Shown in pieces: positions 16,817 through 22,275 of a stretch of 64,000 nucleotides of DNA (position 1 is the first letter of the stretch; each line of letters begins with the position of its first letter). Under the pieces are notes generated by a model. It saw only the letters and a list, made by a program, of their open reading frames with translations, had not been told where the DNA came from and searched no databases. Position numbers and translations under genes: made by a program. Source of the stretch: Skermanella pratensis (GTDB lineage Bacteria > Pseudomonadota > Alphaproteobacteria > Azospirillales > Azospirillaceae); the NCBI RefSeq assembly GCF_008843145.1, contig NZ_CP030265.1:5573001-5637000 (forward strand), in the 5' to 3' direction.

Positions 16817-17079
16817 CAGTGGCCCGCCGTCTTGGAGGAATGGCCGCCGGCCGGATGGGAGTGGGTGGGATGCGCGGTGTCGGCATCCAGCGTCCGGGCC
16901 TCGTCCACCAGCATGATGGGGATGCCGTCGCGGATCGGATAGGCCAGCCCCGCCTGGTCGCTGATCAGTTCCTGCGCCGCAGCGTCATAGCGGAGCAGCC
17001 CCTTGGTCAGCGGGCAGACCAGGATTTCCAGAAGCTTGGGGTCGACCTTCGCCGCCGACCCCGTTTTGGTATCGCTCAC
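16816..17079 (-). CDS. Trm112-family small zinc-finger-like protein
   Basis: The protein has 87 residues. [18 protein letters not shown] with [20 protein letters not shown] is the Trm112/UPF0434 fold, which in eukaryotes and archaea activates methyltransferases of tRNA and release factors. Of the usual zinc cysteines only the first (VCPLTKG) is obvious, so zinc may be absent, as in many bacterial members. A His-rich tail (about residues 69-87, with [11 protein letters not shown]) is an odd local addition that could bind metal. It is in the operon with DUF971 downstream and the LON-domain gene upstream (67-nt gap). Confidence 0.88.
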   Translation of the reverse strand: MSDTKTGSAAKVDPKLLEILVCPLTKGLLRYDAAAQELISDQAGLAYPIRDGIPIMLVDEARTLDADTAHPTHSHPAGGHSSKTAGH

Positions 17080-17146
17080 GTCCTCGTCCCCTCGATGCGG
17101 CCCGGCAGCCGATATTCCCCGTCCATTACCGGGATCGGTGCCGGGG

Positions 17147-17812
17147 TCAGTGCCGGGCCATGGTATCGCCGTCCCGCTTGTCGAGGACAGCCATTTCGAT
17201 GATGGCGATCATCATGCTGGCCCGTTCGGACAGAGTGCCGCATTCCAGCAGGGCCTGCTTCTCCGACGGCTCGAACGGGCAGATCATCGCGAGCGACGTC
17301 ACCAGACGTTCGTCCGGCGTCGATTCGATCGCGTCCCAGTTGGCCGAAATGCCCTGGATCTTGAAATACGTGCGCAACCCCTCGACCAGCCGCGCCCTGT
17401 CGAACAGGGCGGGGCCCGGCTCGCTCGGATCGCCGGCGAACCGCTCCCACGAGGCCGTGACGCGGCGGTAGCCGCGCACGATCGGCAGCTCGCGCACGAT
17501 CTCGAACCGGCTGACGCCGGTCAGCGTGATCAGGTAGCGGCCGTCGTCGGTCTCGGTGAAGCTGGTGATCCGGCCGGCACAGCCGATCGGATAGACCGGC
17601 GGAGCGCTGGCGCGGCTCAGGGGATCGGACGGCTGGATTATGCCGATAATCCTGTTGCCGGACAGCGCATCGTCGATCATCGCCAGGTAGCGGGGCTCGA
17701 AGATGTTCAGAGGCAACTTGCCCCGGGGCAGGAGCAGCACCCCGGCCAGCGGGAAAATCGAAATGATTTCCGGCAGTTGGTCGAAGGATGGGTCGAACGG
17801 GTTTGGGCTCAT
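17147..17812 (-). CDS. LON substrate-binding-domain protein
   Basis: This 221-residue protein contains only the N-terminal substrate-recognition domain of Lon protease, without ATPase or peptidase parts. [20 protein letters not shown] followed by [15 protein letters not shown] is the standard opening, and the central [18 protein letters not shown] and the helical C-terminal half ([14 protein letters not shown] onward) also fit. Stand-alone members are widespread in alphaproteobacteria beside a thioredoxin/TPR gene, as here; they are assumed to act as adaptors or binding proteins in protein quality control. Its ATG overlaps the thioredoxin gene stop by 4 nt, so the pair is translationally coupled. 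Confidence 0.92.
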   Translation of the reverse strand: MSPNPFDPSFDQLPEIISIFPLAGVLLLPRGKLPLNIFEPRYLAMIDDALSGNRIIGIIQPSDPLSRASAPPVYPIGCAGRITSFTETDDGRYLITLTGVSRFEIVRELPIVRGYRRVTASWERFAGDPSEPGPALFDRARLVEGLRTYFKIQGISANWDAIESTPDERLVTSLAMICPFEPSEKQALLECGTLSERASMMIAIIEMAVLDKRDGDTMARH

Positions 17813-18741
17813 GAAAATAAGATAGATGACAACTTCCGTCTTGCCATGACAGTCAGCTTGTCAGTCGGCCCGAAAGCCTCGAAAAATTTCACGAGCTGCT
17901 TTCGGGCCTGCTGATCGTTCCATTCCCGGTCACGGCGCACGATCTCCAACAGCTCCTCCACCGCGGCGTCGCGCTTGCTGCCGGCATAGAGCGCCATGGC
18001 GAGGTCGAAGCGGGTCTGGTGGTCGTCGGGGTCGCGGGCGACCCGGTCCATCAGCTCCGGGACCGGGCCGGCGGCGGCACTCTGCTCGGCCAGGTCAAGC
18101 GCGCTGCGGACGGCGGCCAGCTCGGGCGCCTTGGCCAGGTCGGGCGGCGCATTGTCCAGCATCTCGCGGGCGCGGGCGAAGTCCTGGGCCGTCATGAGGC
18201 AGCGCACCAGCCCGGCGAAGGCGGCGGCGTTGGTCGGCTCGACCGCCAGGATCTGGCTGTAGATCTCGCTGGCGGTGGCGGCATCCCCGTCCTCCAGGGC
18301 CTGGGCGGCGGCGTCGAGCGCTTCCTGGAGCCCGCCGTCGTCGGCGCCGCCGGCCAGCTTCGACAGCCGGTCGACGAACTGCTTGATCTGGGATTCCTGC
18401 TGGGCGCCGACGAAGCCGTCCACCGGGCGGCCCTGGAAGAAGGCGTAGACCGCCGGGATCGACTGGATGCGGAGCTGGCCCGCGACCTGCGGGTTCTCGT
18501 CGATGTTGATCTTGACCATCTTCACGGCGCCCTTGGCGGCCTTGACGGTCTTCTCCAGCATGGGCCCGAGCTGCTTGCAGGGGCCGCACCAGGGCGCCCA
18601 GAAATCGACGATCACCGGCACCGTGCGCGAGGCCTCGACGACGTCCGCCATGAAGGCGCGGTCGCTGGTGTCCTTGATCAGGTCGGCGGCCGGCTTGGGC
18701 CCGCCACCCGGCGCGCCGGGCATATTGAACATGGTCTGCAT
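17809..18741 (-). CDS. Thioredoxin-TPR co-chaperone (CnoX/YbbN type)
   Basis: The protein has 310 residues. The thioredoxin domain (about 20-130) has the active-site motif WAPWCGPCKQ (Cys 52 and 55) and the cis-Pro motif IQSIPAVYAFFQG. The C-terminal half (about 145-310) is helical with degenerate TPR repeats (ALEDGDAATASEIYSQILAV, then further ones). E. coli CnoX (YbbN) has this architecture and hands unfolded proteins to GroEL/DnaK; it has lost the CxxC, whereas this one keeps both cysteines and may be redox active, as in Caulobacter. It is the first gene of the four-gene minus-strand operon. Confidence 0.93.
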   Translation of the reverse strand: MQTMFNMPGAPGGGPKPAADLIKDTSDRAFMADVVEASRTVPVIVDFWAPWCGPCKQLGPMLEKTVKAAKGAVKMVKINIDENPQVAGQLRIQSIPAVYAFFQGRPVDGFVGAQQESQIKQFVDRLSKLAGGADDGGLQEALDAAAQALEDGDAATASEIYSQILAVEPTNAAAFAGLVRCLMTAQDFARAREMLDNAPPDLAKAPELAAVRSALDLAEQSAAAGPVPELMDRVARDPDDHQTRFDLAMALYAGSKRDAAVEELLEIVRRDREWNDQQARKQLVKFFEAFGPTDKLTVMARRKLSSILFS

Positions 18742-18822
18742 GAAGGCGTCCTGTTGCTGGAAAGCTGGCTGGTCTTGGTTTCGTGTATCGGATGGCTGCG
18801 TGTTTAGATGAGCCTTGCCGGA

Positions 18823-19374
18823 TTATCCAGCAAGGTCGGCGACCACGGCCTCGTGGCCGGTCGAAGACAGGAACTTCAGCAGGTCGGCCGAGCGGATCGC
18901 CGTCGTCCGGCCGTTGTCGAGCGGATGGTAGTTCAGCAGGTCGTGCGCCATCATCGCCTTTTCCAGCACCACCGTGACGCGGTGCCCGGTGTCGTTGATC
19001 ACGGCGAAGGGCGTCACCGAACCGGGCCGGACCCCCAGCACCTCCCGCAAAAGGTCGCCGTTGCCGAACGACAGGCGGGCCGAGCCGATCCGCTTGTCCA
19101 GGGTCTTCAGGTCGACCGCGCTGTCCTCCAGGGCGACGACCAGCCACAGGCGGCCCTTCTTGTCCTTCAGGAACAGGTTCTTGCAATGGCCGCCCGGCAG
19201 CGTCCCGCGCAGCGCCTGCGCCTCCTCCACCGTGAAGACCGGCGGATGGGAGTGGGTGGTGGTCTCGATGCCCAGGCCGTCCAGGTACGAGATGAGCTGT
19301 TCCGGCGAGGTCGGCAGCGTGTCGGTATTGGAGCCGGTGTCGGGACCGTTGTCGGTGTCGGCGTGGTCGGGCAT
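18823..19374 (-). CDS. Prolyl-tRNA editing protein ProX (YbaK/EbsC family)
   Basis: The protein has 183 residues from ATG 19374. Its YbaK-type deacylase domain removes alanine wrongly attached to tRNA-Pro. Family marks are THSHPPVFTVEEAQALRG, GGHCKNLFLKDKKGRLWLVV (with the conserved catalytic-pocket Lys) and GSVTPFAVINDT. The N-terminal ~20 residues (MPDHADTDNGPDTG and on) are a low-complexity Asp/Thr-rich lead that is not part of the domain; a shorter start is possible. It lies 81 nt upstream of the thioredoxin gene on the same strand and could share a transcript with it. Confidence 0.9.
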   Translation of the reverse strand: MPDHADTDNGPDTGSNTDTLPTSPEQLISYLDGLGIETTTHSHPPVFTVEEAQALRGTLPGGHCKNLFLKDKKGRLWLVVALEDSAVDLKTLDKRIGSARLSFGNGDLLREVLGVRPGSVTPFAVINDTGHRVTVVLEKAMMAHDLLNYHPLDNGRTTAIRSADLLKFLSSTGHEAVVADLAG

Positions 19375-19470
19375 GGCGGAAACCTCGGTGTTCCGGCGGA
19401 ATGTGGCGCCGCTGTTATAGCCGCTTCCGGCGAGGGCGCAAACCGGCGAGGAGGAATCGAAAAAAGGCCC

Positions 19471-19498
19471 TTGCAAAGGGGTCGGACTTCCGTATTAT
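19471..19498 (+). promoter_or_regulatory. Promoter of tRNA-Gly
   Basis: TTGCAA (19471-19476), a 16-nt spacer, then TATTAT (19493-19498) form a good housekeeping promoter. Transcription would begin near 19505, about 34 nt before the tRNA. Confidence 0.7.
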
Positions 19499-19538
19499 CC
19501 GCGCTCACCGCTGGTCACCACCCGGACCAGCCGCCGAT

Positions 19539-19613
19539 GCGGGCGTAGCTCAGGGGTAGAGCACAACCTTGCCAAGGTTGGGGTCGAGGGTTCGAATCCC
19601 TTCGCCCGCTCCA
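19539..19613 (+). tRNA. tRNA-Gly (anticodon GCC)
   Basis: This 75-nt cloverleaf has acceptor stem GCGGGCG (19539-19545) pairing with CGCCCGC (19603-19609), discriminator T, and an encoded CCA at 19611-19613. The anticodon arm CAACC-TTGCCAA-GGTTG places GCC at 19571-19573, reading GGC/GGU glycine codons. The T arm carries GGTTCGAATCC. A promoter lies upstream and a terminator 28 nt downstream, so it is a single-gene unit. Confidence 0.97.
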
Positions 19614-19640
19614 GTTTCAGACGACGGTTCAGAGTTCGTA

Positions 19641-19665
19641 AGCGTCCCTGCCGGGGCGCTTTTTG
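19641..19665 (+). terminator. Rho-independent terminator of tRNA-Gly
   Basis: AGCGTCCC (19641-19648) pairs with GGGGCGCT (19653-19660, one G-T wobble) around a TGCC loop and is followed by a T run ending at 19664. Confidence 0.8.
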
Positions 19666-19809
19666 CGTTCCGGGTCGGTCGTTGCCACCGTTGCCGTCCC
19701 CAATATCGTCATCAACCGGAAAGTCGTCGAGCGGGGATTTGCAGGATTGTCCCCGTTCGTAGTCATTCCTACAATGTCACCGTTCGCCGACATCTATTGG
19801 GACGCTTAG

Positions 19810-20124
19810 ATGCTTGTCCGCACCGCCATCGAGATCGGGCTGGTCATCCGGGAGCGGCGCCGGAGCCTGGGGCTGGACCAGGGGGAACTTGCCGGCTTGG
19901 CTGGTGTCAGCCGCCAGTGGATCGTCGAGATCGAAAAAGGCAAGCCGCGCGCCGAGATCGGCCTCGTTCTTCAAACGCTGAACGCACTGGGATTCGGCCT
20001 CTCCGTCGATGCCGCCGGCGGGCTCGGCGGGACCGAGGCGCCGCCGGCCGGTGCAATCCCGTCGCCCATCCCTTCGATCGATATCGACTGGCTCCTCGAC
20101 GATCTCGCGGCGAACCGATCGTGA
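19810..20124 (+). CDS. HipB-like XRE antitoxin/repressor
   Basis: This 104-residue protein has an HTH_3 domain (about 8-62): GLVIRERRRSLGLDQGELAG, AGVSRQWIVEIEKGKPRAEI, LVLQTLNALGFGLSVD. This is the compact y4mF/HipB class, which binds operator DNA as a dimer and inhibits the HipA kinase. Its stop overlaps by 4 nt a GTG-started frame that encodes only the first residues of HipA. The C-terminal 35 residues (Pro/Ala-rich, then IDWLLDDLAANRS) are not conserved. The antitoxin appears intact although its toxin is not. Confidence 0.85.
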   Translation: MLVRTAIEIGLVIRERRRSLGLDQGELAGLAGVSRQWIVEIEKGKPRAEIGLVLQTLNALGFGLSVDAAGGLGGTEAPPAGAIPSPIPSIDIDWLLDDLAANRS

Positions 20125-20282
20125 CCGGTGAACTCGTCGCCTTTTCGGCAGGCCGCGTCATGGGGACGGTAAGGCGCGATCGCAATGGCCGGCTGAGACT
20201 CCTCTATGACCAGGGTTGGAGGACGACCCCGGGCGCCTACCCCCTGTCGCATTCCATGCCGGTGGCAGTGGCGGAGCAGTAA
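20121..20282 (+). pseudogene. hipA remnant (N-terminal 53 codons only)
   Basis: GTG 20121 overlaps the hipB-like stop in the normal hipBA manner. The 53-residue product has the HipA N-terminal layout: GELVAF, GRVMGTVRRDRNGRLRLLYD, AYPLSHSMPVAV. HipA-family Ser/Thr kinases are about 400-440 residues, so the kinase domain with all catalytic parts is missing. Only 12 nt separate this stop from the 3' end of the convergent XRE gene, so the rest was probably removed by a deletion or by arrival of that gene. It should have no kinase activity. Confidence 0.8.
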
Positions 20283-20294
20283 GCCGCTTCGAGG

Positions 20295-20642
20295 TCAGGC
20301 TTTGGGCGGATTCTTGCGGCGATGCTCGATCAACAGCTTCACCTGCTTGATGGTCAACGACAAATCGTCGTCGGACAACGCGCGGGCATGAACCGCCAAT
20401 TCGTCTTCCATCCGCAGGCGAGCGCCCTCCGCGTCGGGCGGCGCATCGAACCCCAACAAATCGTTCGGCGACGTCCCCAGTACTTGGCAGAGGCGTAGAA
20501 GCGTGGCGTAGTCGGGACGGCGCGTACCCGCGACATAGTGGCCATAGCGTGGTTCCGTCAGACCGGCCCGACGCGCCACTTCCGCGTCGGTCATCCCAAG
20601 TTCGCGCGCCCGTTCCCGGAGTTTCGTGGTCAGCACATGCAT
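20295..20642 (-). CDS. XRE-family transcriptional regulator
   Basis: This 115-residue protein has an N-terminal HTH (about 6-65): LRERARELGMTDAEVARRAG, LTEPRYGHYVAGTRRPDYAT, LLRLCQVLGTSPNDLLGF. It resembles cI-type small repressors. The C-terminal half is acidic then basic (MEDELAVHARALSDDDLSLT, KQVKLLIEHRRKNPPKA) and helical, perhaps a dimerisation helix. It is not paired with a recognisable toxin: upstream lies a divergent poorly supported frame, downstream the hipA remnant. Base use is similar to the neighbours. Its target may include the palindrome at 20690-20703. Confidence 0.85.
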   Translation of the reverse strand: MHVLTTKLRERARELGMTDAEVARRAGLTEPRYGHYVAGTRRPDYATLLRLCQVLGTSPNDLLGFDAPPDAEGARLRMEDELAVHARALSDDDLSLTIKQVKLLIEHRRKNPPKA

Positions 20643-20689
20643 TCGGCATGTGTTGCGCGCGATGCTTGTAGCGTCTATGTACGAAATGG

Positions 20690-20703
20690 CAATAATACTA
20701 TTG
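20690..20703. promoter_or_regulatory. Candidate operator between divergent XRE gene and 20730 frame
   Basis: CAATA (20690-20694) and TATTG (20699-20703) form an inverted repeat with a 4-nt centre in an AT-rich spot 48 nt upstream of the XRE start. Position and symmetry suit an autoregulatory site; no experimental or comparative support is available. Confidence 0.35.
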
Positions 20704-20729
20704 TCGATCTGACAACGGAGATGTCAGCC

Positions 20730-21617
20730 ATGGGCGTGGCGGATAGACGGGCGCGCATGAGCCCGGCGATGATGGCATTGGTGGCAGGCGTATCTATCCC
20801 GACCGCAGCGATCGGGGAGGAGGACGGCGCTTCCTTCCTTGCCATGCAACGATGGCTGCATGCGGCCGATGTGGCGGCAAACGAGAGCGTCACTTACGAA
20901 ATCTGCGGCTGGGGCCAGATCGACTTGCGCACGCCTTTCCTGTCCGCCGCGATCAAGCAGGGCATCGATGTCCTGGCTTGGCATGAATTGGCGAAGCGGT
21001 ACGACAACGCGGCACTCGAACGTCGGCGGACGGAAGCTGTCTTGACGGCGCAGGGAGCGAACGCACCGACGCAGCGCACCAGCGGACTTTACCCCACAGG
21101 GGAATGCACCGATGCAGTTCGAGATGGAATAGAACAAAAGGCACTGATGCCCGGGACCTTGAAGACGCGGTATTTCCGTAAAGTAGATAAGCCAGCAGTT
21201 TTAGCCGGTTTCCGCCTCCGATGCTTCCCCGAGAACTTCTCCGAGACCCCGCAGACGCACTGCCGGATAGTCGGGCAGCTTCACGATCAGCTCCAATTTG
21301 CCGCCGACCGCCTCCACATAACTGCGGAGGGTCGAAAGATACATGTCGGCCTGCTTCTCGATCTTCGACACGGATGGCTGCTTGATGCTCAGGGTGGCCG
21401 CGATGTCGGCCTGCGCCTTCCCGGCGATCTGGCGCAACTCGCGCAGGCATTCCACATCCCGCTTCAGTTCCCGGTACTTCGCCTCGATGCGTTCCTGTCG
21501 CTCGGACGGAGGTTCGGCGATCACCTGGTCAATGCTCCGGCCCATCGGATCCGATCCCCTTCGCAGCTCTCAACAGTTCCGAATGGGCGGAAAATCGGCG
21601 GTCCGCCTCGTCGATGA
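20730..21617 (+). CDS. Uncertain hypothetical frame, probably only its 5' part was ever a gene
   Basis: ATG 20730 is preceded by AACGGAG at a good distance (9 nt), and the first ~120 codons read as a plausible protein: a hydrophobic stretch AMMALVAGVSIPTAAI that could be a signal peptide, then charged helical sequence such as LAWHELAKRYDNAALERRR. After about 21200 the frame runs antisense through the better supported HigA-like gene and loses protein-like character, ending at 21617. I read this as either a short gene whose true end was lost, or a chance open frame. No family was recognised. Confidence 0.25.
   Translation: MGVADRRARMSPAMMALVAGVSIPTAAIGEEDGASFLAMQRWLHAADVAANESVTYEICGWGQIDLRTPFLSAAIKQGIDVLAWHELAKRYDNAALERRRTEAVLTAQGANAPTQRTSGLYPTGECTDAVRDGIEQKALMPGTLKTRYFRKVDKPAVLAGFRLRCFPENFSETPQTHCRIVGQLHDQLQFAADRLHITAEGRKIHVGLLLDLRHGWLLDAQGGRDVGLRLPGDLAQLAQAFHIPLQFPVLRLDAFLSLGRRFGDHLVNAPAHRIRSPSQLSTVPNGRKIGGPPRR
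21201..21545 (-). CDS. HigA-like XRE antitoxin
   Basis: This 114-residue protein has a C-terminal HTH (about 32-90): LRELRQIAGKAQADIAATLS, IKQPSVSKIEKQADMYLSTL, RSYVEAVGGKLELIVKLPD. The order (helical lead with RIEAKYRELKRDVECLRELR, then HTH, then a short beta end) is that of the XRE antitoxins encoded downstream of Gp49/RelE-type toxins. It overlaps the toxin remnant by 17 nt, the usual higBA arrangement with toxin first. The antitoxin is intact although its toxin has lost its N-terminal half to a repeat insertion, and so is its natural promoter region. Confidence 0.85.
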   Translation of the reverse strand: MGRSIDQVIAEPPSERQERIEAKYRELKRDVECLRELRQIAGKAQADIAATLSIKQPSVSKIEKQADMYLSTLRSYVEAVGGKLELIVKLPDYPAVRLRGLGEVLGEASEAETG

Positions 21618-21768
21618 ATTTCCTGTAGAAGCGCTTCCCGCTCCCGCCGGATTTGTCGCCGACGACCAGAAGAACCGCCTTTCTTTCCGGATCAAAGGCG
21701 AAAGTGCCGTAGGTCGGCCTTCGCCCGTCAGGGCGAACGCCGACACCCTGCGTCAACGCTCCGGCCAC
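21529..21768 (-). pseudogene. HigB/Gp49-like toxin remnant fused to repeat A
   Basis: The 57 C-terminal residues, from 21702 down to 21529, are typical of Gp49-family (RelE-fold) ribosome-dependent toxins: FAFDPERKAVLLVVGDKSG, then KRFYRKFIDEADRRFSAH. Full toxins are about 115-120 residues, with the missing first half covering the early strands. Immediately upstream of codon F23 the frame runs into MITE-like repeat A (21703 onward); the first 22 codons of the open frame (GTG 21768) are repeat-derived. The chimera lacks an obvious RBS and half the fold, so toxicity is unlikely. The end of the gene also differs from homologues (SELLRAAKGIGSDG), reading into the higA overlap. Confidence 0.82.
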
Positions 21769-21838
21769 GCTGTCGGCGTCGGCCTTCGGCCGAGGCCGAC
21801 CTACGATAAATCAATAAAAACATTGTGCCGAACCATTA
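21703..21838. repeat. MITE-like repeat A, copy 2 (one end missing)
   Basis: It is the reverse complement of copy 1: 96 consecutive bases (21709-21804) are identical to 3536-3631. On the right, the terminal inverted repeat is present and ends in TA at 21837-21838, with a few mismatches to copy 1. On the left, homology stops at 21703, so the other terminal repeat (about 35 nt in copy 1) is absent and the sequence continues directly as HigB-like coding DNA. Confidence 0.82.
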
Positions 21839-21851
21839 TTTGGATACCGAT

Positions 21852-22049
21852 CTAGACAGCGACCTTGAATTCCACGGAAGACACGCCCTCGACGTTTTTC
21901 GATGCGTCGAGGATTTCCAACGCCACGAGGGCGCCTGTTCCGTCGTAGTCGAGGATTATGCCCGGCTTGTCCTCGTCGCTCTCAACCACCATGGCGTCAC
22001 GAAGCACGACTGACAGGGTGTCGGTTGCCGGGTGGTACGTGATCTTCAT
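21852..22049 (-). CDS. DUF2283 protein
   Basis: The protein has 65 residues. MKITYHPATDTLSVVLRDAM, the central GIILDYDGTGALVALEILDA and the final SVEFKVAV are the DUF2283 pattern, a small beta-rich fold. DUF2283 genes are very often found next to DUF4258 genes, and the pair is suspected to be a toxin-antitoxin-like module, without proven function. Here it overlaps the downstream end of a DUF4258 gene by 4 nt (ATGA) and follows it, as in other genomes. This member looks intact while its partner is frameshifted. Confidence 0.85.
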   Translation of the reverse strand: MKITYHPATDTLSVVLRDAMVVESDEDKPGIILDYDGTGALVALEILDASKNVEGVSSVEFKVAV

Positions 22050-22275
22050 GAGCCGCCCTCATACTTCGCAAGCTTTCCGGTGCGGTACGCCGCAGCCACG
22101 GCGGCCGGCACCCGGTCTGCATCGATGAAAACACGCACCAGAAAAGATCGGCCGGAGTCTGCTTCGATGATAAACCGTTGTGCGACCACTCGTCCGATCT
22201 GGACAATCCACGCCTTGCCATCCCGGCCAAGGCGTGATCGCTGAACGCGACGTCCCGCAGCCCGTCCCCCGTCAC
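22046..22275 (-). pseudogene. DUF4258 gene with a frameshift
   Basis: The N-terminal part is in the frame starting at GTG 22275 (VAFSDHALAGMARRGLSRS, the typical DUF4258 opening). The C-terminal part is in the neighbouring frame (VVAQRFIIEADSGR ... VFIDADRVPAAV, VAAAYRTGKLAKYEGG, the typical ending). The shift falls near 22185-22195, where the sequence appears to lack one base compared with an unbroken reading. Neither frame alone gives a full protein. The stop overlaps the DUF2283 start by 4 nt. A sequencing error would restore the gene; otherwise it is inactive. The upstream end overlaps the last codons of the cytochrome gene on the same strand. Confidence 0.75.
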
